Shown here: positions 34,837 through 43,992 of the stretch, piece by piece
Numbering within the stretch: position 1 is the first letter of the stretch
Layout of the letters: each line of letters opens with the position of its first letter
Assembly: GCA_963205025.1 (NCBI GenBank)
Contig: CAUJHO010000090.1
Location: forward strand, 1-44,530
Direction of reading: 5' to 3'
DNA length: 44,530 bases
Source of the DNA: Pseudomonadota bacterium
GTDB taxonomy: Bacteria; Pseudomonadota; Alphaproteobacteria; Caulobacterales; Caulobacteraceae
Program-made: the position numbers and the translations under genes
The notes under the pieces: model-generated
Database searches by the model: none
Told to the model about the DNA's origin: nothing
The model's input: the letters and a program-made list of their open reading frames with translations, nothing else

Positions 34837-35567
34837 CCCGTCAGGCCGTCCTTGAACTTGATCGAGGCGTGGCTGCCGTCACAGAAGGGCTTGTTCGACG
34901 AGGCCCCGCACCGACACAGCGTCTGGCGATTGCGGATCTCATAACTGTCGCCGCTGGCGCTCTGGACCCGGATACCGCCGCGAAGCTGCAACGCCGCACT
35001 GACGCCCAGGGCGGGGTCCTCGAGCAAAGCCAGTTCCGCCGGCTCAGGGGTTTCAACAGGTTGACGGGTCTGCTGATCCCACACCATCAGGCGGCCGCCC
35101 GGGCAATGATGCGCGATACGAACGGCCATCTTCTCATGCTGCTCTCCGGGTTCCATCACCTCGTTCCAGAACCGGTCGCCGGCGTCGCAAAACCGCGCAA
35201 AGGCACAGAATTTCTCGTTGTCCGTCAGGCTGTACTTGGGCCCGTCCATTTCGGTGGCCTCATTCAGCATGGGCGCCATGCTGGCCGTCTCGGTCAGGTC
35301 GACACCGGCCGTCCGGTGCGACCCGTCGCAGTAGGGCTTGTTGCGGGAATGGCCGCACCGACAAAGCAGGGTCCCGTCCTTGACCTCGAATTCCTCGCCG
35401 GGCGTAAAGGACCAGGAATTGTGCGTTTCGTTCGGCGTGATGGTCTGGATACGCATCGGCGGCGCGCCGTGCACCTTATAGGGTCCATTGGCCAGGACCT
35501 CGATCGAGATCGACGGGTCGGACTGGGTCGTCCCCACCTGGATTCTGGGCTTGCTGAAGTCGGACAT
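34833..35567 (-). CDS. Double-CDGSH iron-sulfur protein
   Basis: 244 aa, cytoplasmic. Two complete CDGSH 2Fe-2S motifs bracket the protein: CRCGHSRNKPYCDGSH (C69, C71, C80, H84) and CRCGASSNKPFCDGSH (C218, C220, C229, H233). Between them is an extra region with FCAFARFCDAGDRFW and AHHCPGGRL (C121, C127, C155). CDGSH proteins with 3Cys-1His ligation serve in electron transfer or iron-sulfur/redox sensing. The middle Cys-containing part resembles the DUF1271/Fer4-like insertion of bacterial members; that label is tentative. It converges with the flavoprotein gene. Confidence 0.92.
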   Translation of the reverse strand: MSDFSKPRIQVGTTQSDPSISIEVLANGPYKVHGAPPMRIQTITPNETHNSWSFTPGEEFEVKDGTLLCRCGHSRNKPYCDGSHRTAGVDLTETASMAPMLNEATEMDGPKYSLTDNEKFCAFARFCDAGDRFWNEVMEPGEQHEKMAVRIAHHCPGGRLMVWDQQTRQPVETPEPAELALLEDPALGVSAALQLRGGIRVQSASGDSYEIRNRQTLCRCGASSNKPFCDGSHASIKFKDGLTG

Positions 35568-35701
35568 TCGATCACCTCCCCGGCTCGAAAAGGGCCCTCA
35601 GGATTCCATCGAACACCGTTCCAGGGCCGACGTCGAGCGTTAGATTCAAGCCCGTCGGACACGCTTGCGGACAATCCGGCCGATCCTTTGGCCCGCCAGA
35701 C

Positions 35702-37105
35702 CTAGAACAGTACCCTGGGATTCAGGATGCGCTGGGGATCCAGCGCCTGGCGCACCGCCCGCATGGCCGCGACCTGGACCGGGTCCTTGTAGCGCCGTGC
35801 CTCATCGGTCTTGAGCACGCCCAGTCCGTGTTCGGCCGAGATCGACCCTGCTCGGGCGGCCACGGCGTCATGGACGATGCGCGCGCCGGCGTCGCGGCGG
35901 GCCGCGAAGGCCGCCGGGTCGTCTCCTGCCGGCGGCACGACATTGTAGTGCAGATTGCCGTCGCCCAGGTGCCCGAAGGTCACCTGCCGGATCCCGGGAA
36001 AGGCGCTCTGCAAGGCGGCATCGGTCGCTGCGATGAAGTCCGGGATCTCACTCAGCGGCAGCGAGATGTCGTGCTTCCAGCCGCCCCCGGCCGCCTTCTG
36101 GGCCGCTGACATGTCCTCACGCAGCCGCCAGAATTGGGCCGCCTGGCTCTTGGTCTGAGCCACCGCCGCATCGACGATCAACCCACCCTCCAAGGCCGTC
36201 TCCAGCAACCGTTCCATCGCGCGCTCGGCCGCACCCGGTTCGCCCGACACCAGCTCGATCAGGACCGTCCAGGGCGGGCGACTGTCGAGCGGCTCGCGCG
36301 TGTCGGGAATGTGGGTCAGCACCAGTTCCAGGCCCTGACGGTTCATCAGTTCGAAGGCTTCCACGCCCCCGCCCGTCTCCGCCCTGGCCGTGGCCAGCAG
36401 GTTCAGCGCCGCCTCGACCGTCTCAACCCCGACCATGGCCGTCGCCCGCGACCGCATCACCGGAAACAGCTTCAAGGCCGCCGCCGTGACGATGCCCAGC
36501 GTCCCCTCGGCCCCGATCAACAGTTGCTTGAGGTCATATCCCGTATTGTCCTTCCTGAGCCGCTTCAGCCCGTGGAACACCGACCCGTCCGCCAGCACCG
36601 CCTCCAGCCCCAGCACCAGATCGCGCGTCACGCCATAGCGCAGCACCGCCGTGCCGCCCGCATTGGTCGAGATCACGCCGCCAACGGTGGCCGACCCCTC
36701 GGCCGCCAGGCTGAGCGGAAACATCCGCTCCGCGTCCGCAGCGACCTGTTGCGCCTCCAGCAGCGTCAGGCCCGCCTCGACCACCATGACGTCTTCCAGC
36801 GGCAGGACCGCCCGCACGGCCCGCATCCGCTTCAGGCTGAGCAGCACCTCGCCCTGCGGGATCTGGCCGCCGACCAGACCGGTGTTGCCGCCCTGGGGCG
36901 TTATGGCCAGGCCGTGTCTGGCGCACACCCGGACCGCCGCCGCGACCTGTTCGGTCGAGCCTGGCGTCAGCATGATCGGGGTCTCGCCCTGCCAGGTCCC
37001 GCGCCATTCGGTCAGGTGCGGCGCGATCCGCGCAACATCGTCGGTCCAGCCGTCCGGGCCGATGGCGGCTTTCAGCTCTGCGAGGGCGGCACTGGGATCG
37101 GTCAA
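35702..37105 (-). CDS. FAD-binding oxidoreductase, D-2-hydroxyglutarate/D-lactate dehydrogenase type
   Basis: 467 aa of the GlcD/VAO family, soluble. The FAD domain has TPQGGNTGLVGGQIPQGEVL, VMVVEAGLTLLEAQQVA, AEGSATVGGVISTNAGGTAV and NTGYDLKQLLIGAEGTLGIV. The C-terminal domain has the metal/substrate motif FGHLGDGNLHYNV and ends near GSISAEHGLGVLKTDEARRY. Members oxidise D-2-hydroxy acids; D-2-hydroxyglutarate versus D-lactate cannot be settled by eye. The start is TTG at 37105 overlapping the stop of the upstream GNAT fusion gene by 4 bp, so translation is coupled. Confidence 0.9.
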   Translation of the reverse strand: MTDPSAALAELKAAIGPDGWTDDVARIAPHLTEWRGTWQGETPIMLTPGSTEQVAAAVRVCARHGLAITPQGGNTGLVGGQIPQGEVLLSLKRMRAVRAVLPLEDVMVVEAGLTLLEAQQVAADAERMFPLSLAAEGSATVGGVISTNAGGTAVLRYGVTRDLVLGLEAVLADGSVFHGLKRLRKDNTGYDLKQLLIGAEGTLGIVTAAALKLFPVMRSRATAMVGVETVEAALNLLATARAETGGGVEAFELMNRQGLELVLTHIPDTREPLDSRPPWTVLIELVSGEPGAAERAMERLLETALEGGLIVDAAVAQTKSQAAQFWRLREDMSAAQKAAGGGWKHDISLPLSEIPDFIAATDAALQSAFPGIRQVTFGHLGDGNLHYNVVPPAGDDPAAFAARRDAGARIVHDAVAARAGSISAEHGLGVLKTDEARRYKDPVQVAAMRAVRQALDPQRILNPRVLF

Positions 37106-38358
37106 TGACCCGGTCCCGAGCGGGGTCGTGGCTCGATCCTGCGACCGAATACATGGGAAATCTCATGGAAGCCGTTGCGCTCGAAGAAGGCATGGGCCCG
37201 CCGATTTCGCAGCCCGCTTTCGAGGAAAAGCCATTCGACATCCTGGGCGGCGACCCGTGCCGCGACGGCGTCGACGACTTGCGCCCCGATACCCCCGGAG
37301 CGCCGTTCAGGGTCCACCACCATATCTTCGAGCACGGCGAACTTTCGCCGTTTGCTATCCTCCCAGGCGAGCACCGCGACCGCGACGATCGAGGCCTGGG
37401 CATCGCGCGCAACGAGCAGGTCGCGATCAACCAGGTCGGAAAAATCGTCGGCGTAGAGGTCGGCGAGGTCTGGAACCCACACCTTGCCGTCGGGGCTCAG
37501 CCCCGTCTGAATTTCGCCATGGCTGATATAGGCGGTGCCGCGGCTGATGATGTCGCCTGCAAAGGCTGCAGCGCGGGCGGCGTCACCCTCGCCATTCCAG
37601 CGCAAATCCAGGACCATTGGGACCGCTTCTGTTGGTGTTTCAGGTGCCGTGAAGCGCCGGGGCGCGTATTCGACGCGGCGCAGGACGTTTAGCGGACCTC
37701 GGTCTTGCGGTGGCCAAACCGGGGCGTCGGCAATCTCGTCGAGCCAGTTGGCGATGGTCGGGCAGCCTCCCATCAGATAGGCGACGGCCTTGTAGAACTC
37801 GCGTTCACGGACCTCCGGCTCCGGGTGTTCACGGAAGATGTCCGTCCCGAGATCAAAGATATTTCGGACGTCATGGGTGTAGTTTGATCGCAACTCCGAA
37901 TCCCAGATGGAGCGAAAATACCAGTCCTTGAGGAGGTCGAAGAACCAGGCCACCCAGCTGGCGAAGACCTGGGGCTGAATGATCTTGTTGCGCCGAAAAT
38001 TGGCACAGACTTCGAACAGGTTGAGGCACTGGAAATAGTAGTTGAGCGTGGTCTCCCATGCCTCCGACTCGGGCAAGGGGACGACGTCGGGGCGCTCCCA
38101 TCGGCGCAATCGCTCCATGACAGTGGCGTGCTGGGCCTGATAGCGAAACGCTTCGCTGGAGTTCACCTCGAGTTCGAGATAGGCCGAGGACTTCTCGATC
38201 CGTCGTTCCCTCTGTTCGGTGCGCCAATAGACGAAGATGGCCACGCCCACACTGCACAGGGCAATGGCTGCCGCCACCAGAGCGATCGCATTGTTGACGG
38301 ACTGTCCGTCAATGGCCTCCATGGCATCCGCCAGCATCAGAGGTGCCCAAACTTGCAT
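37102..38358 (-). CDS. Membrane-anchored helical protein with C-terminal GNAT acetyltransferase domain
   Basis: 418 aa. One membrane helix (about 23-44, NAIALVAAAIALCSVGVAIF) is followed by VYWRTEQRERRIEKSSAYLE and a mostly helical region to about residue 230 (YYFQCLNLFEVCANFRRNKI, VFASWVAWFFDLLKDWYFRS), resembling DUF4760-like modules. From about 260 the chain becomes a GNAT fold: VAVAVLAWEDSKRRKFAVLE, the acetyl-CoA loop VDPERRSGGIGAQVV (R-x-x-G-x-G) and LESGLRNRRAHAFFERNGFH. I do not know this fusion. The ATG at 38358 has GAGGA at good spacing; a GTG at 38385 would add nine residues. It overlaps the dehydrogenase gene and diverges from the Nudix gene. Confidence 0.8.
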   Translation of the reverse strand: MQVWAPLMLADAMEAIDGQSVNNAIALVAAAIALCSVGVAIFVYWRTEQRERRIEKSSAYLELEVNSSEAFRYQAQHATVMERLRRWERPDVVPLPESEAWETTLNYYFQCLNLFEVCANFRRNKIIQPQVFASWVAWFFDLLKDWYFRSIWDSELRSNYTHDVRNIFDLGTDIFREHPEPEVREREFYKAVAYLMGGCPTIANWLDEIADAPVWPPQDRGPLNVLRRVEYAPRRFTAPETPTEAVPMVLDLRWNGEGDAARAAAFAGDIISRGTAYISHGEIQTGLSPDGKVWVPDLADLYADDFSDLVDRDLLVARDAQASIVAVAVLAWEDSKRRKFAVLEDMVVDPERRSGGIGAQVVDAVAARVAAQDVEWLFLESGLRNRRAHAFFERNGFHEISHVFGRRIEPRPRSGPGH

Positions 38359-38438
38359 CGTGTCCTCGAAATCCCGTTCCCGCACAGTTCATTGGGCGGC
38401 TGGCCAAGGTCAAGCGTCCTATACCGTCTTCGACCCCG

Positions 38439-38849
38439 ATGACCCCCATCCCCGCCGTCGGGATCGTCTGCCTGCGCGGCGATGAGGTGTTGCTGATCCG
38501 GCGCGGGCAGCCGCCCCGGAAAGGTCAGTGGAGCCTGCCGGGCGGGCGGATCGAACCGGGCGAGCGGGCCGTGGATGCGGCGCAGCGCGAACTGATGGAG
38601 GAAACCGGGGTCCAGGCCGAGATCCTGGGCCTGATCGATGTCGTGGACGGGCTCTTTCCCGACGCAGGCGTTCACTACGTCCTGATCGACTATGCGGCGC
38701 GCTGGACCGGCGGTGAACCCCGCGCGGGAGACGATGCCCTGGACGCGGTGTTTCTCCCGATGCGCGAAGCCCTTTCCCGCCTGGAATGGGAAGAGACGCG
38801 TCGGATCGTCACTGAGGCCTTCGAGCGATTCGCCTCGGACGCGCTTTGA
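38439..38849 (+). CDS. Nudix hydrolase
   Basis: 136 aa. The Nudix box is complete: G36-RIEPG-E42-RAVDAAQ-R50-E-L-M-E-E-T-G57-V58, fitting Gx5Ex7REUxEExGU. VLLIRRGQPPRKGQWSLPGG before it is like ADP-ribose/NADH pyrophosphatase-type Nudix enzymes. The exact nucleoside-diphosphate substrate is not evident. The ATG at 38439 begins the fold (MTPIPAVGIVCLRGDEVLLI); the frame is open upstream but would run into the divergent gene. No clear ribosome binding site is seen. Confidence 0.9.
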   Translation: MTPIPAVGIVCLRGDEVLLIRRGQPPRKGQWSLPGGRIEPGERAVDAAQRELMEETGVQAEILGLIDVVDGLFPDAGVHYVLIDYAARWTGGEPRAGDDALDAVFLPMREALSRLEWEETRRIVTEAFERFASDAL

Positions 38850-38915
38850 GTCGACAGCCCGTCCCGTGAGGGTCAGGCTCCGGTTCAGGACATGGCCGAA
38901 CCGGGGGGTACCGCT

Positions 38916-39263
38916 GTGAAAAAGCGATTCATCGTTTTGGGTCTGGCGGCGGCTGTGTCCGCCTCTTTCGCGGCCGCCGTGATGGCCCGCCCCGTCGGCG
39001 AGGTCCGCTTCAGTATCCAGAACGGCGGCGACACCGACCTCAGGGCCTTCAGCCTGTCACGTCCGACGTCCGAGGCCTGGGGCATGGATCGACTCGCCGG
39101 CCAGTCCGTCTCACCGGGCGGCTCCACCGAGATCGTCATCCAGCCCAGCCTGGGCGGGTGCCTCTATGACATGAAGGCCAGCTTCGCCAGCGGTGACGAC
39201 GCCCGCCTGTTCGCCGTCGATGTGTGCCGGCTGAACGGGGCCGAGATCATTCTTACGGATTAA
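38916..39263 (+). CDS. Small secreted protein of unknown function
   Basis: 115 aa with signal peptide VKKRFIVLGLAAAVSASFAA ending AVMA-R. The mature part (VRFSIQNGGDTDLRAFSLSR, GGSTEIVIQPSLGGCLYDMK, LFAVDVCRLNGAEIILTD) is beta-rich with two Cys, likely a disulfide, and ends in the LNG...I pattern of small periplasmic beta-sandwich proteins. I do not recognise a named family. I chose the GTG at 38916, preceded by GGGGGG; an ATG at 38892 would add eight residues. Confidence 0.7.
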   Translation: MKKRFIVLGLAAAVSASFAAAVMARPVGEVRFSIQNGGDTDLRAFSLSRPTSEAWGMDRLAGQSVSPGGSTEIVIQPSLGGCLYDMKASFASGDDARLFAVDVCRLNGAEIILTD

Positions 39264-39338
39264 TAAGCCGCGCGGCGGTTGCAATCGGTGGCTGTCGCGT
39301 CAGGGTGTCCTCCCTTTCGTGAAAGCCGAGCTTTAGCC

Positions 39339-42221
39339 ATGCGCCTGACGACCGCCCTCGCCTCCGCCTCCGTTCTGGTGCTGGCTGCCTGTGCCGCGAC
39401 GCCCGCCGTCCAGGCCCCTGCTCCCGCCGTGGTGGCGGATCCGGTGGCAGTCGCCGCGCCCTCGACCCTCAGGCCGTCGCGCACCACCTGGCCCCAGGCC
39501 ACGAGCGACGTCGCGCCGGACCCCGCCATTCGCTTCGGCACGCTCCCTAACGGGATGCGCTACGCCCTCATGCATAATCAGACGCCGCCGGGTCAGGCCT
39601 CACTGCGGCTGCGCGTCGATGCCGGGTCGCTGATGGAAGAGGGCGACCAGCGTGGCCTGGCCCACTTCATCGAGCACATGGCCTTCAACGGCACCACCAA
39701 CGTCCCCGAGGGCGAACTTCTGCCGATCCTGGAGCGCCTCGGCCTGGCCTTCGGACCGGACACCAACGCCTTCACCAGCTTCGATCAGACCGTCTATCAG
39801 CTGGACCTGCCGCACACGGATGCCGACACCGTCGATACGGCCCTGATGATCATGCGCGACATGGTTTCGGGCGCGACGCTGGACGCCGGGGCCATCGACC
39901 GCGAACGCGGCATCGTCCTGTCCGAAGAGCGTTCCCGTGCCAGCCCCGGCCTGCGCAGCGCCCTGGCCAATTTCGATTTCCTGATGCGAGGCCAGCGCAT
40001 CCCGGATCGCTTTCCGATCGGTGAGCCGGACATCCTCTCGACGGCTCAGCGCGATCGCTTCGTCGCCTTCTATAACGCCTGGTACCGACCCGAGCGCACG
40101 ACCCTGGTCGCCGTCGGGGATTTCGATGTGGACGCCATGGAAGCCCGCATCCACAGCCAGTTTGCGGACTGGGCCAACCCCAATCCGAACGGGCCGGAGC
40201 CCGATCTGGGGCCGGTCGCGCCGCGCCAGTCGGAAGCCTTCATCTTTACCGAGCCGGGCGCGTCCAACATGCTCGAACTGGCCTGGGTTGCGCCACCCGA
40301 CCGCGCGCCGGACAGCGTGGCCCAGCGGCGTCGTGAACTGATCCAGAACCTCGGCTTTGCTGTCCTCAATCGGCGGCTCCAGCGCCTTACGCGCGCAGAT
40401 GCCCCCCCCTTCCTGTCGGCTTCCGCCTCGCGCTCGACCCTGTTCGACAGCCAGGATCAGGTTTCCTTTACCGCCAGCTACAGACCCGGCGGCTGGGCCG
40501 AGGCCCTCGGTGCGCTGGAACAGGAGCGGCGGCGCATCCTGGAGCGCGGCATTTCCGCCGAAGAACTGGCGCGTGAGGTGGCCGAATATCGCACCGGCTA
40601 TGAAAGCTATGTCGCCGGGGCCTCGACCCGCACGACCCCGGCCCTGGCTGACGGCCTGACCGGATCGGTTCACGACCAGGAGGTCTATTCCGCGCCAGCG
40701 GCCGGCCTTGCCCGCTTCAACGCCGTCGTCGAAGGCCTGACGCCCGAGATGGTGATGCAAGAGCTGCGGTTGGCCATGCAGGGCGACGGGCCTCTGGTTT
40801 TCGTCTCGTCTCCGACCCCGATCGAGGGCGGCACCGAGGCTGTCATGGCCGCCCTGGCGCAATCCCAGACAACGGCCGTCGCCGGGACTGAGCAGGCCCA
40901 GAGCCAGACCTGGCCCTATACGGATTTCGGCCCCGCCTCCCCCGTCGTCGAGCAGACCCAGATCGCCGACCTCGGCGTCACCTCGGTGCGGTTCCAGAAC
41001 GGCGTGCGCCTGATCATCAAGCCGACTGACTACCGCGACGACGAGGTCCTGATCGCGGTCAATCTGGCCGGCGGGCGGCTCGCCATGCCGAATGACCGGG
41101 TGCTGCCGGTGTGGGCGGCGGGCCCTGCCCTGATCGAGGGCGGCCTCGGCCAGATCAGCCGCGAGGACATGGAGGCTGTCCTCGCCTCGAATGTGGTGGC
41201 GACCCGTCTTGGACTGGGCGACGGCGACTGGACTCTGAGCGGCTCGACTCGACCCGAGGACCTCGACATCCAGCTTCAGGCCCTGGCCGCCTATGTCGCC
41301 GACCCGGCCTTCCGGCCCCAGGCCTTCGAGCGCGTGCGGACCTCCTATCAGGCGGCCCTGCCTCAGGCCAATGCGACACCCGGCGGCGTCTTCGGCCTGC
41401 AGGCCTCGCGCCGGATGCACGACGGCGACGCGCGCTGGGCCGTGCCCAGCCTGGAAGAGGTCGGCGACGCCCAGCTCAGCGACCTGCAAGCCCTCCTGGG
41501 CCCGGTTCTGGCCTCGGCCCCGATCGAGGTCGTCGTCGTCGGCGAGGTCGATCCTGAGGCCGTCATCCGTTCCGTAGCCTCCACCTTCGGCGGCCTGTCC
41601 GCTCGAGCGGAGGCCCCGGCGACGGTCGGGACGGTGCGCTTCCCCCTTGGGGCCGAACCCGTCACCCTGACCCACCAGGGGCGCGCAGACCAGGGCCTGG
41701 CCTTCCTGGCCTGGTCGACCACCGACGCGCCGTCCGACGTCTATCGGTCGCGGGTCCTGAATGTGCTGGCGGCGGTTCTCAGGCTGCGCCTAACCGAAGA
41801 ACTGCGCGAAGGCCAGGCGGTGACCTATTCGCCCTCGGCCGGCTCCAGCCCTAGCTGGGACATCCCCGGCTATGGCTATCTGTCGGCGGCCATCGAGGCC
41901 CCGCCTGAGCGTCTGGACGGCTTCTTCGCCGACGTTGACCGGATCGCGGCCGAGCTTCGGGATACGCCGATCAGCGCCGACGAACTCGACCGCGCCCGTC
42001 GCCCCATCGTCGAGGCGGTCCAGCGCGGGCGCAACGGCAATGACTACTGGGTCGGCAATCTGTCGGGCCTGCAGACCGAGCCGAGCCGAGCCCCGGCGAT
42101 CCGCACGCTCGTTTCGGATCTGGAACGGGTGACGCCCGAAGACCTGCAGGCGGCGGCCCGCCAGTACCTGACCCCGGACCGCTCGTGGCGTCTGCGCGTC
42201 GTGCCCGAGCCCGCCCCGTAA
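39339..42221 (+). CDS. M16-family zinc metallopeptidase, lipoprotein
   Basis: 960 aa with a lipoprotein signal MRLTTALASASVLVLAAC (lipid on Cys18), so attached to the outer or inner membrane. The inverted zinc motif H109-F-I-E-H113 lies in GLAHFIEHMAFNGT, and the third ligand is in the ERGIVLSEE segment about 75 residues later. The chain contains four M16 half-domains, the second pair (from about residue 550, with DLGVTSVRFQNGVRLIIKPT) lacking the zinc site, as in pitrilysin-like single-chain enzymes. RxxY is present late (SWRLRVVPEPAP end). It likely degrades peptides in the envelope. The ATG at 39339 gives the signal peptide. Confidence 0.93.
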   Translation: MRLTTALASASVLVLAACAATPAVQAPAPAVVADPVAVAAPSTLRPSRTTWPQATSDVAPDPAIRFGTLPNGMRYALMHNQTPPGQASLRLRVDAGSLMEEGDQRGLAHFIEHMAFNGTTNVPEGELLPILERLGLAFGPDTNAFTSFDQTVYQLDLPHTDADTVDTALMIMRDMVSGATLDAGAIDRERGIVLSEERSRASPGLRSALANFDFLMRGQRIPDRFPIGEPDILSTAQRDRFVAFYNAWYRPERTTLVAVGDFDVDAMEARIHSQFADWANPNPNGPEPDLGPVAPRQSEAFIFTEPGASNMLELAWVAPPDRAPDSVAQRRRELIQNLGFAVLNRRLQRLTRADAPPFLSASASRSTLFDSQDQVSFTASYRPGGWAEALGALEQERRRILERGISAEELAREVAEYRTGYESYVAGASTRTTPALADGLTGSVHDQEVYSAPAAGLARFNAVVEGLTPEMVMQELRLAMQGDGPLVFVSSPTPIEGGTEAVMAALAQSQTTAVAGTEQAQSQTWPYTDFGPASPVVEQTQIADLGVTSVRFQNGVRLIIKPTDYRDDEVLIAVNLAGGRLAMPNDRVLPVWAAGPALIEGGLGQISREDMEAVLASNVVATRLGLGDGDWTLSGSTRPEDLDIQLQALAAYVADPAFRPQAFERVRTSYQAALPQANATPGGVFGLQASRRMHDGDARWAVPSLEEVGDAQLSDLQALLGPVLASAPIEVVVVGEVDPEAVIRSVASTFGGLSARAEAPATVGTVRFPLGAEPVTLTHQGRADQGLAFLAWSTTDAPSDVYRSRVLNVLAAVLRLRLTEELREGQAVTYSPSAGSSPSWDIPGYGYLSAAIEAPPERLDGFFADVDRIAAELRDTPISADELDRARRPIVEAVQRGRNGNDYWVGNLSGLQTEPSRAPAIRTLVSDLERVTPEDLQAAARQYLTPDRSWRLRVVPEPAP

Positions 42222-42226
42222 CCCGC

Positions 42227-42261
42227 AAGGAAAAAGACCCCCGGGCCGGAGCCCGGGGGTC
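42227..42261 (-). terminator. Intrinsic terminator for the Cys/Pro-repeat gene
   Basis: An 11-bp perfect stem (GACCCCCGGGC at 42236-42246, GCCCGGGGGTC at 42251-42261) with a 4-base loop is followed on the minus strand by TTTTTCCTT. Only the minus-strand side has the T-run, so it ends the convergent gene; it may also slow plus-strand transcription from the peptidase gene. Confidence 0.85.
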
Positions 42262-42349
42262 AAGGCGCTCAGGTTGTCGACACCGTGCCGACGACCCAAT
42301 CTCTCAAGTCAAGCCTGACGCCAGGCTGAATGCGATCCGCAGGCCGGCG

Positions 42350-43324
42350 TCAGTGGACCCGACCGCCGACGCCACCGTCGAAGACGACGCTCATGCCCGA
42401 ATAGGTCTCGACCACGGTTTCCTCGCGGTACTCTTCGTAAAGCTCCTCACGGATCATGGTCAGGACAAACTCGCCGGCTCCGAAGCGACGCAGCAGGCTG
42501 CGTTCGAAACAATCGCGCTCCTGGGTCTGAACCCGGCATTCCACCAGGCCGCCCGTCGAGTGATAAAGCGCCTCACCCGGACGGCAGCTGATCGTCTGGC
42601 CGCCATCGAAGTTGAACGCCCCACCCTCATAGTCGGCATAGGTCACCAGCAGCGATGAGCCGGCGATGCAGCGGTACAGTTCGCCCTCGTAATCCCCGCG
42701 AATGTCGCGATCCGGGCGGATGCGCGAGGCCGGATGCGGCACGCTGCGCGCATCCATACAGACGGCCCGGATGACGACGCGCCGCTCCATGCGGCGGCGC
42801 TCCTGATAGGGCACCCGCACGACCCGCGCCGGACCCTGCACGACCAGATTATTCATCATGGTCGGAGCCGCATACGCTACCGAATTGCCGCCGTAACCCC
42901 GGCCATAGCCGATGCTCGAGCGTTCGCCGCGCGTCACCGAGAAGCTGTCGACCCGGCCCTGGGCCCGGGCCGTGGCGGAGGTCCTCGAATCATTGTGGAT
43001 ATTGACGTTGACGTTGATGTCGCCGTCGCCATCGCCGCCACCGTCGCAGTCATCCCCTCCGTCATCGCAGGGCGGCGGCGGACAATCGTCCTCGCAGGGC
43101 GGCGGCGGGCAGCCGTCATCGCAGGGGGGCGGGGGTGGCGGGGGTGGCGGCGGAGGCGGCGGGCACGGATCCGGACACGGCGGCGGGGGACAGGTGTCCG
43201 TACACGGCGGCGGTGGGCAGGTGCCGGGGCACGAGGTCTGGGCCGCTGCCTTGTCCGCGACCGCCATGACGGTCATCGCCGCCAGGACCGGAACGCCCCA
43301 TTTGATCAATAGCCGCAGCGTCAT
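42350..43324 (-). CDS. Secreted protein with Cys-Pro-Pro-Pro-Pro-Cys repeats
   Basis: 324 aa with signal peptide MTLRLLIKWGVPVLAAMTVM ending AAAQ. Residues 32-93 are a low-complexity region of CPPPPC units separated by acidic spacers (TDT, PDP, CDDG, CEDD) with a 13-proline run; 12 Cys fall in about 62 residues. Next is an Asp/Gly stretch (DGGGDGDGDINVNVNIHNDS) and a globular C-terminal part with YQERRRMERRVVIRAVCMDA, YRCIAGSSLLVTYADYEGGA and ECRVQTQERDCFERSLLRRF. I do not recognise a family. The repeat may span the cell wall or form cross-linked fibres. The ATG at 43324 gives the signal peptide. Confidence 0.8.
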   Translation of the reverse strand: MTLRLLIKWGVPVLAAMTVMAVADKAAAQTSCPGTCPPPPCTDTCPPPPCPDPCPPPPPPPPPPPPPCDDGCPPPPCEDDCPPPPCDDGGDDCDGGGDGDGDINVNVNIHNDSRTSATARAQGRVDSFSVTRGERSSIGYGRGYGGNSVAYAAPTMMNNLVVQGPARVVRVPYQERRRMERRVVIRAVCMDARSVPHPASRIRPDRDIRGDYEGELYRCIAGSSLLVTYADYEGGAFNFDGGQTISCRPGEALYHSTGGLVECRVQTQERDCFERSLLRRFGAGEFVLTMIREELYEEYREETVVETYSGMSVVFDGGVGGRVH

Positions 43325-43452
43325 CGCCGTCTCCGCAGGTCTGGACGGCGCGCGGGCGCGGTCCCTCAGCGCGTCATTTGACCGGCAAAGCGTTTCCTTT
43401 CCGTTAGCCAATCGGCCCGGTGTTTGCGCTGCGACACGTCGAGGAGGCCGAC

Positions 43453-43992
43453 GTGTTTCATTCCGGAACGACGCGACTGATCGCCAGCTGGAACGCCCTG
43501 GATGCCGGGCGCATCCCGCCGCGCGCCCGGTTCGACCCGCTGGAGATCGCCGATCTGCTCCCCCAGATGTTCCTGCTGGCGCGTGAAGGCGACCGGCTGG
43601 CCTTCCGCATTGCCGGCGAGGCCCTGCGGGATCTGTTCGGTCGGTCCTTGAAGGGTTCGGACGTCTTCGGCCTGTTTTCGCCCCCCGCCCGGCCCCTCGC
43701 CCGCCGGACCACCTTGCAGGCCGTGCGCGACGGACGCCCCATGGTTCTGGTCGGCTCCGGCCGCAGCGACGTCGGTGCCCAGGTCCCGCTGGAGGTCGTC
43801 GTGGCCCCGATGCTGGGGGCGGACGGCACGCCGGACCGCCTGATCGGCCTGGTCCAGCCGACCGCCAGCCTGACCCTGCTTGAGGGGCGACCGATCCACG
43901 AGGTCGCTATTCGCATGGCCGCCACCGCCGGTACCGCCCCGACGCGGCCTCAGTTGCGTCTGGCCGCCGTCAACGGCCAGCGTATCGCCTAA
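43453..43992 (+). CDS. PAS-domain protein (PAS_5 type)
   Basis: 179 aa, soluble, no output domain. [60 protein letters not shown] and [20 protein letters not shown] match the single-PAS family (PF07310-like) common in alphaproteobacteria, thought to bind a ligand or partner. The GTG at 43453 has GAGGAGG five bases ahead; a GTG at 43420 lacks such a site. The 3' end overlaps the convergent carbonic anhydrase gene by 4 bp. Confidence 0.82.
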   Translation: MFHSGTTRLIASWNALDAGRIPPRARFDPLEIADLLPQMFLLAREGDRLAFRIAGEALRDLFGRSLKGSDVFGLFSPPARPLARRTTLQAVRDGRPMVLVGSGRSDVGAQVPLEVVVAPMLGADGTPDRLIGLVQPTASLTLLEGRPIHEVAIRMAATAGTAPTRPQLRLAAVNGQRIA

